Assembly (NCBI GenBank): GCA_900771365.1
Contig: CAAGNU010000262.1
Coordinates: 1-25,192 of the forward strand
Reading direction: 5' to 3'
Source: Bacteroidales bacterium
GTDB taxonomy: Bacteria > Bacteroidota > Bacteroidia > Bacteroidales > P3
Length of the DNA: 25,192 nt
The position numbers were made by a program, and so were the translations under genes. Below, in pieces: positions 16,328-24,666 of this stretch. Positions within the stretch are counted from its first letter, which is position 1. Each line of letters begins with the position of its first letter. A model generated the notes under the pieces. It ran no database searches. It saw only the letters and a program-made list of their open reading frames with translations, and was not told where the DNA came from.

Positions 16328-18550
16328 TCAATACACAATGGCCATTTCCTCCACAGACATTCCCTGATTGGAAGGAAGGAGTGTAACAGCTACTTCATTA
16401 GAAGAATCGGTGCGGAGCCAACACTCGGGCAAGTAGAAATCTGTCTGCGGACCTTGCTCATAGACGCGCCCGAGACAGTGACCGTTGACATAGACGAAGC
16501 CGTTGCCTTTTACCTTTAATCGGAGCCAAAGAGACCCACCCCCCTGCCTCTCCCTAGGGAGGGGAGTAGTTACCTTTGATAGCTGGAACGATGCATTTGC
16601 TTTTGAGTAGTCGCCGTAGGCGAAAGATAATTCAGCGGGCTCACCATTGAAAGTGACGTGTTTAGGTCCAATGCTCCAATTTTGTTCTACGCTGAGGTTG
16701 GTGTGATGGTGCAGTCCGCGAGAGTCGTAGAGGAACAGTAATGAGCGTGTACCTGCGTGGATGTCGAAACTAATGGTGCTGTCCGTCTCGGAAGCGAGGG
16801 GGAACTGTTTGCCGTCGGCAAGGCATATAACCAGGTCGGCCTCCGTGCGGTTCATCTGGTTCTTGCCCACACGGTCGATGGTGAGCAGCCCTCCACGCTT
16901 GATGTTCTTCGCGCGAACAATATAATATATAGGATGGCGGTGGTAATAACCGAGGTCATCTACAGTCTGTCCTTCATTCAGCGGAATCCACTTCTTGGGC
17001 TGTTTGCACTGTTTCAGTACGGGTTGCAACGCCATCACGACCTCATGCTCGGCTGGTTTGCCAGTGTGTTCAACCTCGTGTGGATACCATTTGCCAACAG
17101 TAGCACCAGCAGGCAGATAATATACTTTGCTGCCAAAAGCTTCAAGACTATAGTCTAATCGACCATTATCAATTATCAATTTCCCATTATGTGAATGCTC
17201 GTATTCCTCTGTGCGGACGAAGATGTAGCGGTCACCATTGTCTGCCCGTCGCACCAAGACCTCTACCGTACTGTCGTTACAGTTGTAGGGTATTTGTTCT
17301 ATACGGCTGCGGGCGATACGTGTGCCATGCTCCTGAATGAATTCAGCCAGTGCTTGCAGTCGGTAGTAGCGTTCGTTGAGGCTACCGTCCTCGCCAATGG
17401 CTGCGGCGAAGTCGTAGGTCTGCGTCTGGTTGCGTGCAGCCCAGTCATCGAAGTTGCTGCCACCCACGAGCATGTAGAAGTTCAGGGCACAGAAACCGCG
17501 TTGCAGGGCGTAGAGGGTGATGTTCTGCGTCTGCGCCGGCGTCTGTCCGTCCATATCCCACGAGAGGGGTGTACCGAGGTCGCTGCTCCAGCCACCTTGC
17601 AGTTCTCCACTGATGAGCGGCTTGCCTGGTTGCGACTTCAGCTGCTGGTTGATGAGCCTTCCGAAGCCCTTGCGAATCTGCCAGCGGGGATAGCTGTTCA
17701 CCATATCCACTACACCGTTTAGCGCCCCCGAGGTGACATTGCGGGCTTCGTCCGTCCAGCAAGAGATGAGGGGTACGTCGATGCCGCCGCGTCGCAAGTC
17801 CTCGGCCATGTGCTCCAGATAGGCCCGCTTTTCCGTGCGGGGAAACCATTTGATGCGGTTGAACTCATTCTCCACTTGCATCAGAATCACTCCCTTTGCT
17901 CCCACGGGCTTGCGTGTGAGCTGATGCGAAGCCACCGCTCGGCATACGGCCTCGTACCAATGGTCGTTCCAAGCGAGGAAGGTCGGGTCCATGCTCTGTA
18001 GCCACACCTCGTGCAACGGCTTTTCTGGTTTGAGACGCATAATCCACTGCGGGAAACCGCCGCCGCTCCACTCGGCACAGATATATGGGCCAGGACGCAC
18101 AATCGTATAAAGCCCAACCTCTTCGGCCAAAGTGAGAAACGCATCCAGCTCGGTGAGGTCGCATTTCGAGAAGTCAGCGGGTGAGTCGGGCATTTCGCGC
18201 TCGTGCCAGTTCCAGGGCACGTAGGTCTCTACGCAGTTGAACCCTGCTGCCTTGATCTTTTCAAGTCTGTCGCGCCACAACGGTTGCGGGGTACGGAAAT
18301 AATGGAAAGTGCCGCTGAACAGGAACACATCCTTGCCTTCTATCTGAAGACAGCGATTGTCGTAGCGGATGCGTTCGGGATGCAGGAACACGCTGTCATC
18401 TATGGCAAGCCCCACCGTCCAGTCGTCGAGGTCGCCTGTAGATGCGGAGCGGTCGTTCATCACGGCTAAGTCCGTGATGTTCTGAGCTTTGGCTATGCTA
18501 CAGCAGAGCCAAGCGAGGAAACACAGGAAGGAGATTTGCAGCGGTTGCAT
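16328..18550 (-). CDS. GH35 beta-galactosidase
   Basis: GH35 enzymes remove terminal beta-linked galactose with retention. The 740-aa protein has a signal peptide (MQPLQISFLCFLAWLCCSIAKA), then a barrel with FSGTFHYFRTP, CVETYVPWNWHE, GPYICAEWSGGGFP, QVENEF (acid/base Glu229) and ISGELQGGW (nucleophile Glu316). C-terminal jelly-roll domains (about 540-740) end with GFVYVNGHCLGR, typical of GH35. It begins 8 nt after the GH95 stop, so the two form one transcription unit. Two unusual insertions interrupt its C-terminal half: NGKLIIDNGRLD (455-466) and TTPLPRERQGGGS (661-673), both in frame and listed separately. Neither touches the catalytic barrel, so activity is probably kept. It is secreted, probably periplasmic. 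Confidence 0.93.
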   Translation of the reverse strand: MQPLQISFLCFLAWLCCSIAKAQNITDLAVMNDRSASTGDLDDWTVGLAIDDSVFLHPERIRYDNRCLQIEGKDVFLFSGTFHYFRTPQPLWRDRLEKIKAAGFNCVETYVPWNWHEREMPDSPADFSKCDLTELDAFLTLAEEVGLYTIVRPGPYICAEWSGGGFPQWIMRLKPEKPLHEVWLQSMDPTFLAWNDHWYEAVCRAVASHQLTRKPVGAKGVILMQVENEFNRIKWFPRTEKRAYLEHMAEDLRRGGIDVPLISCWTDEARNVTSGALNGVVDMVNSYPRWQIRKGFGRLINQQLKSQPGKPLISGELQGGWSSDLGTPLSWDMDGQTPAQTQNITLYALQRGFCALNFYMLVGGSNFDDWAARNQTQTYDFAAAIGEDGSLNERYYRLQALAEFIQEHGTRIARSRIEQIPYNCNDSTVEVLVRRADNGDRYIFVRTEEYEHSHNGKLIIDNGRLDYSLEAFGSKVYYLPAGATVGKWYPHEVEHTGKPAEHEVVMALQPVLKQCKQPKKWIPLNEGQTVDDLGYYHRHPIYYIVRAKNIKRGGLLTIDRVGKNQMNRTEADLVICLADGKQFPLASETDSTISFDIHAGTRSLLFLYDSRGLHHHTNLSVEQNWSIGPKHVTFNGEPAELSFAYGDYSKANASFQLSKVTTPLPRERQGGGSLWLRLKVKGNGFVYVNGHCLGRVYEQGPQTDFYLPECWLRTDSSNEVAVTLLPSNQGMSVEEMAIVY
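16532..16570. repeat. GC-rich palindromic repeat inserted in frame in the GH35 gene
   Basis: The centre is a perfect 12-bp palindrome, CTCCCTAGGGAG (16550-16561), with C-rich and G-rich flanks. It encodes TTPLPRERQGGGS between SFQLSKV and LWLRLKV, which would join smoothly without it. I recall similar 'PLPRE..GG' insertions in other Bacteroidota proteins, probably a small mobile palindrome, but cannot confirm the family here. Confidence 0.55.
17153..17188. repeat. AT-rich short repeat inserted in frame in the GH35 gene
   Basis: On the minus strand the unit TTGATAA is repeated back to back (AATTGATAATTGATAATGG) and encodes NGKLIIDNGRLD in a loop between two C-terminal domains. This AT-rich unit differs in base composition from the surrounding gene. 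It looks like a recent in-frame insertion or slippage product. Confidence 0.45.
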
Positions 18551-18558
18551 AGTTTTAG

Positions 18559-20919
18559 TTATTTAGTTATTTTGTAAGTCTCGCCTGCTGTCGTGGGGAA
18601 CGTGCGCAGTTCGCCATCCATCATGATGCGGCATTCATTTCCAAGCAGACTCTTGACTGAAGCAAAGATAAGTTTGCCTTTTGTCCAACGGATGCTAACC
18701 TCGAAACCTCCACGGCAGCGCAAGCCACTGACTTCGCCCTCCGGCCAGAATACTGGCAGGGCAGGCAGGAGACGGATGAATCCCTCATGACTCTGCACGA
18801 GCATCTCGGCCACACCGGCGGTAAAACCGAAGTTGCCGTCAATCTGGAACGGTGGGTGTGCATCGAAGAGGTTTGGATATACACGTCCTGCAGGGTAATC
18901 CTTGCGTACACCATCGTTAGGTAACAGGTTGAGCAAGGTGCGAATCATCGTATAGGCGTGGTCACCGTCAAGAAGACGCGCCCAGAGATTAAGTTTCCAA
19001 CCGATGCTCCAACCCGTAGCGTCGTCGCCGCGATACTGCAACGAGGCACGGCAAGCACGGAAGAGGTCAGGAGTGCCGGATGCCGTAATCTGACGGCTGG
19101 GATAGAGGCCATAGACGTGCGAGACATGGCGGTGGTGGTCGTCGGGCTTATCCACATCTTCGAGCCACTCCTGAAGTTGACCGTATCTCCCTATCTGCAT
19201 GGGAGGCAGAGCGGCCATTGCCTGACGCAGTGAGTCAGCAAAGGTAGCATCAGTACCCAATACTTCGGTGGCTGCAATAACTTGAGAAAAGACATCACGG
19301 GTAATCTGTACGTCCATCGTGGGACCTGCACAGACAGAAGCCCCGCCGCTGGTTTCCTGACCGGGACCATGTTCGGGCGAAACGGACGGACACGTCACAA
19401 GCCAACCGTACTGCGGGTGCTTGACTAAAAACGAAAGTAGGAATTCGGCTGCACCACGCATGACAGGATAAGCCTCGGCGAGAAAATCGCGGTCGCCCGT
19501 GAAGAGCCAATGTTCCCACAGATGGGTCGTTAGCCATGCACCACCCATAGGCCATGCGCCCCAGAAGGGACCATCCACCATACCCGTGGAGCGCCAGATG
19601 TCAGTATTGTGATGTGCCATCCAGCCTCGTGCACCGTACATCGTGCGGGCTGTCTCGCGTCCTGTCTCGCTGAGATCGCTGACGAGGTCGAACAGCGGCT
19701 CTGCCATCTCGCTGAGATTGCATACCTCGGCTGGCCAGTAGTTCATCTCGGTATTAATATTGATGGTGTATTTGCCATCCCAAGGAGCCAACAAGTCTTT
19801 ATTCCACAGTCCTTGCAATCCTGCGGCCTGACCACCAGGTTGTGACGAGGAGATGAGCAGGTAACGTCCGTAGTTGAACATCAAGGCTGCTAATGCCGGG
19901 TCTGTCTTGCCCTCTGAAAAACGGGTGACGCGATGATGTGTCTGCATGGTATCAATCTCGGCTGGCGAACCTGCCAGATGCAGACGTACGCGGTCAAAGT
20001 ATTTTCTGTAGGCAGTAAGATGTTCCTCGTAAAGTTGCCTCCATGATAGCCTTTCAGCGGTCTTCATCATGATAGCCACTCGTTTGGCGGCGTTAGCTGA
20101 AACATTGTTGTAGTTGACAAAATTGGTAGCAGAGGCAATATAGATAACAGCCTCTGTGGCATCCGTAATGGTGAGCGTGCTGTCTGTCAGCATCTGACGA
20201 CCATCGCACAGCTTCACCTTGGCCTCGGTCTGCATCTTCACCACACCCTTCACGCCTTCATGGTCACGCCCCATACCTGTCATCATGAGTGCCTTGCCAT
20301 TATGTTTGCGTTCAATGTCGATGGGTGAGGTAAAACGAAGGCGGAAGTTGAGAGTCTTTGCTTTAGAAGATGTAATATGTATGGCTATGACGTGTGTAGG
20401 CAAGGAGGCTATTACCTCGCGAGTATAAGTTACGCCCGCAGCATCCGTCCATTCTGTTCGTGTCGTAGCTGTAGCGAGATCCAGAACTCGTTCATAGTTG
20501 GTGATACTGTTGGCTCTGTCCGTATTTTCAATCCACAGACTGCCCAGCGTCTGATAGGGCATCCCATTGCGCCCGGTCATAAAAGTCTTTTGCATCAGCT
20601 TCTGGACTTCTCCCGCTTTGCCGTCGAAGATCAGCTGACGCACACGATGCAGATTCTCCAAGGCATGTTCGGCATCGTTACGATGTGGACCACCACCCCA
20701 AAACGTGCCCTCGTTCAGCTGGATTTCCTCAACCTCCACGCCACCATATACCATGGCTCCCATGAAGCCATTGCCAACGGGCAAAGCCTCCACCCATTGT
20801 CGAGCTGGCTGGCGATAGCGCAGTACTGTTGAAGCATTCTCTGATTGATGATGTGCATTCAAAATCAGAGGGAATAACAGCATTTGTGAGAAACATACAA
20901 AACGAGCTAACTGATGCAT
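18559..20919 (-). CDS. GH95 alpha-L-fucosidase / alpha-L-galactosidase family
   Basis: GH95 enzymes are inverting and remove alpha-1,2-linked L-fucose, or L-galactose in some subgroups. After a short signal sequence (MHQLARFVCFSQMLLFPLILNA), the N-terminal sandwich shows the diagnostic QWVEALPVGNGFMGAMVYGG and LNEGTFWGGGP. The (alpha/alpha)6 core has NINTEMNYWPAEV (Asn387 and Asn389, matching Asn421/Asn423 of Bifidobacterium AfcA), CPSVSPEHGP (Glu516, matching Glu566) and QIDGNFGFTAG (Asp694, matching Asp766). All catalytic positions are present. Length, 786 aa, is usual. It is the first gene of a two-gene unit with GH35; the promoter core ends 28 nt upstream. A fucosylated galactose side chain would suit the GH95-GH35 order, but this is inference. 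Confidence 0.93.
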   Translation of the reverse strand: MHQLARFVCFSQMLLFPLILNAHHQSENASTVLRYRQPARQWVEALPVGNGFMGAMVYGGVEVEEIQLNEGTFWGGGPHRNDAEHALENLHRVRQLIFDGKAGEVQKLMQKTFMTGRNGMPYQTLGSLWIENTDRANSITNYERVLDLATATTRTEWTDAAGVTYTREVIASLPTHVIAIHITSSKAKTLNFRLRFTSPIDIERKHNGKALMMTGMGRDHEGVKGVVKMQTEAKVKLCDGRQMLTDSTLTITDATEAVIYIASATNFVNYNNVSANAAKRVAIMMKTAERLSWRQLYEEHLTAYRKYFDRVRLHLAGSPAEIDTMQTHHRVTRFSEGKTDPALAALMFNYGRYLLISSSQPGGQAAGLQGLWNKDLLAPWDGKYTININTEMNYWPAEVCNLSEMAEPLFDLVSDLSETGRETARTMYGARGWMAHHNTDIWRSTGMVDGPFWGAWPMGGAWLTTHLWEHWLFTGDRDFLAEAYPVMRGAAEFLLSFLVKHPQYGWLVTCPSVSPEHGPGQETSGGASVCAGPTMDVQITRDVFSQVIAATEVLGTDATFADSLRQAMAALPPMQIGRYGQLQEWLEDVDKPDDHHRHVSHVYGLYPSRQITASGTPDLFRACRASLQYRGDDATGWSIGWKLNLWARLLDGDHAYTMIRTLLNLLPNDGVRKDYPAGRVYPNLFDAHPPFQIDGNFGFTAGVAEMLVQSHEGFIRLLPALPVFWPEGEVSGLRCRGGFEVSIRWTKGKLIFASVKSLLGNECRIMMDGELRTFPTTAGETYKITK

Positions 20920-20947
20920 AGCGTAAATTTTTTATAATATTTTGCTG

Positions 20948-20978
20948 CAAAGGTAAGAACAAAAACCTAAACAAGCAC
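20948..20978 (-). promoter_or_regulatory. Promoter core of the GH95-GH35 unit
   Basis: TACCTTTG (20955-20948) matches the -7 box and is identical to that of the eight-gene unit, followed by GCWGC in both. At the -33 position, 20 nt upstream, the sequence is GTG (20978-20976) where the other promoter has TTG, preceded by the same run of A residues. The weaker -33 fits a promoter that needs an activator. Expected leader is about 20 nt. Confidence 0.68.
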
Positions 20979-21018
20979 GTTTTTTTTCTACGCATGGTTC
21001 CGTCTCGCTACTTTTGGT

Positions 21019-21083
21019 GTTCAAATAAGTGAACTTACTGAAAATCAAAGTATTTATATTTTGTTCGTCTCAGTTAGATGAAC
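21019..21083 (-). promoter_or_regulatory. Candidate operator of the AraC-type regulator (site 2)
   Basis: This is the partner of the element at 16259-16323: 40 of 65 positions match without gaps, and it starts 64 nt upstream of the -7 box in both cases. Shared blocks are GTTC at 21019, TTACTGA at 21035-21041, and GTTCGTCTCAGT at 21063-21074 with TGAAC at 21079-21083. GTTC-N8-GAAC at 21019-21034 is an extra inverted repeat seen only here. It lies between the regulator gene and the GH95 unit. Confidence 0.7.
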
Positions 21084-21092
21084 CCTTCCTAA

Positions 21093-23954
21093 TCAGAAAT
21101 TAACGGTGATATTCTTCTTTTTCAGATACTCGGCTGGAGTCATCCCCTCTACTTTACGGAAGGTCGTGAAGAAAGAAGTCTTCTTGAAGCCGCACTGCTC
21201 GCTAAGGGCCGTGATGGTGAAACGGCGGTATTCACCCGCTTCGATGAGACGCTTGAACTCTGCCAGACGGTAACGGTTGACGAACTCATAGTAGTTCTCC
21301 TTCAAGTAAAGTGTAAATATCTGGCTGAGGCGTGTCGGTGATACGTGAAGTCGGTCGGCCAGGTCGGTGCGCTTCAAGTCAGGATTGGTGAACAAACGTT
21401 CGCCCTCTAGGAGTTCCCACATTCGTCGCACCACGTCCTCACATTCCTGTTCGTCAAGCTTCACGTTCTGATACTTCTGAATGGGTTCTTCGTTGTCGTT
21501 TCTCAACTCTTCCTCTGCGGCTATTAGCGCATCCTCCATTTCACTACGTTCTGATAGCAACACTTTTGTGCTCTTCCGGTAGCGGTAGAAAATGAACAAA
21601 GCAATAATGGCAATCAGCAACACCACCAACTCGATTATCGCGGCTGCAGACGGCACTACTGTTATGGTATAGGTAACCTTTGTAGCTGGCATGCCAGAAC
21701 AACGCACATCCAGTTTGTGTACCCCCAACAACAGGTGGCGCACATCCAAAGGCTGCCCTGTTGCAATCGTCATCCATGCGCTGCCATCTACGCGATACTC
21801 AAACAGACGCCCTTTTTCTTGGGCATAATCCAACATGACGGCTTCTGCTTGGAACATCTCAGAACGTAAGTTCCATGTAAGCTGGAGATGCTTCTCATCA
21901 TTGATATTTAGTTGGTCGGCATCAGAAAGAAGGTCGGTACCGCGACGCATATTAAACAATTGGATGGGACAATTATATGAATGCATCCATTCAGAAATGC
22001 GAGTTGAATCAATAGCATAAAGACCCTGAGACGTGGCCACCCAAAGACGGTCTTCATCATCCATTTGCAGGGAGTTAATTTCTCCTGACAATCCGTCTGC
22101 GGTCCCGAAATGAAGAATTTCTTCACAGTCATAGCTGAGACGGAAGAGTCCAATTTCTGTTGCCAGCCAATAATGACCATTCTTGTCATCAACAAAACCA
22201 CGCAGCCAGCATTGTGTTAAAGTGGGAGGCAGTACCACGTGCCCAAAACTGCTCATATCTGCTTTTGCGTATAACAGACGAGGACCATTATGGAGATAGA
22301 ATGTTTCGTCAGAACCAGAGGTGATATGTAGATGAGACTGTTTGTAAGACAGACTGTCGGGAATATTTAGCTTGCTCAACTCACCGCTTGCTGAATCATA
22401 GACAGAAATTCCCGATGCACCGGATAGCCAAGCCTTGCCCTTAGCATCGAAGGCAATACTGACAATATCACCCCCTACAATGTTGGAGTTCTTGTCGGAA
22501 AGATGTCGGAAAGTGCCGTCGCGCCGGATGATGAACAGCCCATTTCCGCTACCTATCCACAGGCTACCATTAGGGCCTGCTTTGATATCGCCAGCCGTGG
22601 TATGCGCTAATTGTGGAACAGCAGATAGCGTATTCAGGGTCAGGGAATTTGTGTCCAGTTTACGTACACCACCGTCGTAGGTTCCGATATAATAGGCTCC
22701 GTTCCACCACACAACGCCGTTGACGATGTGACCGCCCAATTCCTCTGGAGACAAATAGTGTGAAAGGTGACGGTTGGCATTGGTGTACCAACAACCATTA
22801 TTGGTACCTATCAAGCTTTCATGTCCTCGTATGAGGAAACTACGCACATTTACTCCCTGGGTGGTAAAGTCGTCAGTAGCATAAGGCAAGAATAGACGAC
22901 TTGTAGGGAGCGAGTAGCTAAGGCCATAACGCATCAGTCCGAACCAATTTGCTCCTCGCTCATCACGATAGAAACTATAAACGGCATTGGAGGGCAGTTC
23001 TGTGTTATCGGCGGTGTAATGTTCCACAACTTCACAGTTTTCAGGATCAATCAGGTAGGCTCCTGCACCGTCAGTAGCCACACAGACGAAGCCGTCGCGG
23101 CTCTGTCTGACCGTCATCACCACATTGCCGACGCCTTCCACCTTCTCTGTAGTTCCCTCTGCAAGATCATAGATATGCAAGCCCGAAAAAGTGGTTCCTA
23201 TAAAAAAAAGATTGCCGACCTTAGCAAACTGAGAAAAATCTCCTGTCTCGTCCTTCATGAAGGGTGCTGGATGTAATTGGACGGCTGTACCCGATGGGCG
23301 ATAACTATACAAAGCGTTTGCCGAAATGAACCAGACCACACCATCTTCATCCGCAACACAATGCTGGACTCCTTTGTCTTTTTCTTCAGAATTATTCCAA
23401 ACGACCTTCAATTCCTTCCCTTCTAAAGCAAACAGCCCCTGTGTATTACCTATATACAACTGGTCACCTACAGCCGTCATACATCGAGCCTCACTTATCG
23501 TCGGCGCAATCTTGTTCCAGGCGTAGTCAAATTTATAGACCCCTTTATCAGTCGCTGCATAGAGACATCCATCATCTGTTTCGCACAAATCATGTACGTT
23601 CACCATACTGTGGTCTTGGTCTGGAAGAGAGAACGTCGCGAGCCGGCTACCGTTATACATGTTCACACCATTGTTCGTGGCAATCCATATCCGTCCGCTA
23701 TGGTCAGTTATCACTCGGTTCACAACTTCACCTGCCATCCCGTCGGCAAGAGACAACGTTCTTATTGCTCCTCCCGAACTTATACCTGCATGTTTTGAAT
23801 CATTTCTGTCAAACGCGTATGCAGCACCATTTGTCCACCAAACCGCTAATGCTATAAGAAATATCAACAGTTCTTGGATAGGCCAAGCGGCATAGCCGGT
23901 TACATAGATGAACCTCGTAAATTTTGAATATTTCTTTTTTACACAATCAGCCAT
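21093..23954 (-). CDS. Membrane-tethered propeller sensor with AraC-type DNA-binding domain, no kinase
   Basis: The N-terminus has a hydrophobic segment (WPIQELLIFLIALAVWW) that acts as signal anchor. A long periplasmic region, about 50-670, holds repeated propeller strands of the two-component-regulator kind (GRIWIATNNGVNMY, GSLWIGSGNGLFII, DRLWVATSQGLYAI), followed by a Y_Y_Y domain (about 680-760, RLFEYRVDGSAW). A transmembrane helix (about 775-794, ELVVLLIAIIALFIF) leads into a short coiled coil and an AraC-type HTH pair (about 865-950: LADRLHVSPTRLSQIF and ITALSEQCGFKKTSFFTTFRK). Histidine kinase, ATPase and receiver domains of a hybrid system are absent, so glycan binding outside must reach DNA without phosphotransfer, as proposed for SusR. 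I chose the ATG at 23954, 23 nt after the upstream stop; an earlier ATG at 24026 would overlap that gene by 49 nt. Likely activator of the two enzyme units. Confidence 0.88.
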   Translation of the reverse strand: MADCVKKKYSKFTRFIYVTGYAAWPIQELLIFLIALAVWWTNGAAYAFDRNDSKHAGISSGGAIRTLSLADGMAGEVVNRVITDHSGRIWIATNNGVNMYNGSRLATFSLPDQDHSMVNVHDLCETDDGCLYAATDKGVYKFDYAWNKIAPTISEARCMTAVGDQLYIGNTQGLFALEGKELKVVWNNSEEKDKGVQHCVADEDGVVWFISANALYSYRPSGTAVQLHPAPFMKDETGDFSQFAKVGNLFFIGTTFSGLHIYDLAEGTTEKVEGVGNVVMTVRQSRDGFVCVATDGAGAYLIDPENCEVVEHYTADNTELPSNAVYSFYRDERGANWFGLMRYGLSYSLPTSRLFLPYATDDFTTQGVNVRSFLIRGHESLIGTNNGCWYTNANRHLSHYLSPEELGGHIVNGVVWWNGAYYIGTYDGGVRKLDTNSLTLNTLSAVPQLAHTTAGDIKAGPNGSLWIGSGNGLFIIRRDGTFRHLSDKNSNIVGGDIVSIAFDAKGKAWLSGASGISVYDSASGELSKLNIPDSLSYKQSHLHITSGSDETFYLHNGPRLLYAKADMSSFGHVVLPPTLTQCWLRGFVDDKNGHYWLATEIGLFRLSYDCEEILHFGTADGLSGEINSLQMDDEDRLWVATSQGLYAIDSTRISEWMHSYNCPIQLFNMRRGTDLLSDADQLNINDEKHLQLTWNLRSEMFQAEAVMLDYAQEKGRLFEYRVDGSAWMTIATGQPLDVRHLLLGVHKLDVRCSGMPATKVTYTITVVPSAAAIIELVVLLIAIIALFIFYRYRKSTKVLLSERSEMEDALIAAEEELRNDNEEPIQKYQNVKLDEQECEDVVRRMWELLEGERLFTNPDLKRTDLADRLHVSPTRLSQIFTLYLKENYYEFVNRYRLAEFKRLIEAGEYRRFTITALSEQCGFKKTSFFTTFRKVEGMTPAEYLKKKNITVNF

Positions 23955-23977
23955 AATATTGTAAGTTTCTTTGCAGT

Positions 23978-24586
23978 CTAATGTTCTTTTACTATTATAT
24001 TTCTTTTGATTATTTGTCTCATCCAAACTGGAGCCAAAAGCAAATCATGTTCTATTGTATCTTTTTCGGGAGTTTCTGCAAGTAGCTTTGCAATCTGCCC
24101 TTCATCTTCTTTTGTGATGTTGTTTTCGCCGATACTACGCAATGCCTGTACCAGTTCTTGCATCAATTTCCCTCGAAAGGCAAAATTCCTTGGTGCTCCA
24201 TGTTTTAAGGTAACAGTCCTATTTCCAAGATTCAATTTCCTGCCAGAGCCGGTAGTCAGGAAACTTGTGTTCATGGGAACCTGGGTAGAGAAGCCGAGAC
24301 GATTTGCGGCAGTGGCTCCCGTAGGAATGATTATTGCTTTATCTCTTTTGGCAATCTCTGACACCAGTTCAAAGGCAGAAGGGTATAGGACACCGAAGCG
24401 AGTCTTACGTGCCTTGACATAGACCCCCTTTGCTATACGGCTGATGAGCCCTTCATGCTCAAAGATTGCCAACAGTTTGGTGACATACTCCACATCATAT
24501 TGTGGAAAGGACGACACGAAGTAAACCTCTCCGAACTTGCCGTGGGCAATCTTGCTCTTAATCTTGTTAACTACAGCGTCTTGCAT
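23978..24586 (-). CDS. DUF6088 / AbiEi-antitoxin-like protein without a toxin partner
   Basis: The 202-aa protein shows an N-terminal winged-helix-like region (VEYVTKLLAIFEHEGLISRIAKGVYVK, about residues 32-58) followed by the conserved core of DUF6088 proteins (PSAFELVSEIAKRD, IIPTGATAANRLGFSTQVP, FLTTGSGRKLNLGNRTVTL). Such proteins are related to AbiEi, the antitoxin and autorepressor of type IV toxin-antitoxin systems, and normally precede an AbiEii nucleotidyltransferase. Here the next gene, 23 nt on, is the glycan sensor, and no nucleotidyltransferase is present. No signal peptide; cytoplasmic. An inverted repeat at 24608-24634 near its likely transcription start could be its own operator. 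It may be a leftover of a lost pair or a stand-alone regulator. Confidence 0.75.
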   Translation of the reverse strand: MQDAVVNKIKSKIAHGKFGEVYFVSSFPQYDVEYVTKLLAIFEHEGLISRIAKGVYVKARKTRFGVLYPSAFELVSEIAKRDKAIIIPTGATAANRLGFSTQVPMNTSFLTTGSGRKLNLGNRTVTLKHGAPRNFAFRGKLMQELVQALRSIGENNITKEDEGQIAKLLAETPEKDTIEHDLLLAPVWMRQIIKRNIIVKEH

Positions 24587-24607
24587 ATAGATATTGGTTT
24601 GATTTTG

Positions 24608-24634
24608 GTCGGAATGATTACAAATATTTCCGAC
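24608..24634. promoter_or_regulatory. Inverted repeat at the start of the DUF6088 transcript, candidate operator
   Basis: GTCGGAA (24608-24614) and TTCCGAC (24628-24634) form a perfect 7-bp inverted repeat with a 13-nt spacer. It begins 2 nt downstream of the -7 box, so a bound protein would block transcription start. AbiEi antitoxins are known to bind inverted repeats in their own promoters; that this one is bound by DUF6088 is inference. Confidence 0.5.
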
Positions 24635-24636
24635 TG

Positions 24637-24666
24637 CAAAAATACTATTTTTCTTTCAAATAACAA
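24637..24666 (-). promoter_or_regulatory. Promoter core for DUF6088 and probably the sensor gene
   Basis: TTG (24666-24664), 19 nt, TATTTTTG (24644-24637) fits the Bacteroidota pattern. Transcription would start about 45 nt before the DUF6088 ATG. Confidence 0.55.

Noticed and set aside
16571..16585. Second TACCTTTG-like box on the plus strand inside the GH35 gene
   Set aside because: It is antisense within a coding region next to the palindromic insertion, with no gene downstream on that strand.
21093..24026. Longer start of the sensor gene at 24026
   Set aside because: It would overlap the DUF6088 gene by 49 nt and adds a polar stretch ahead of the membrane anchor; the ATG at 23954 fits better.
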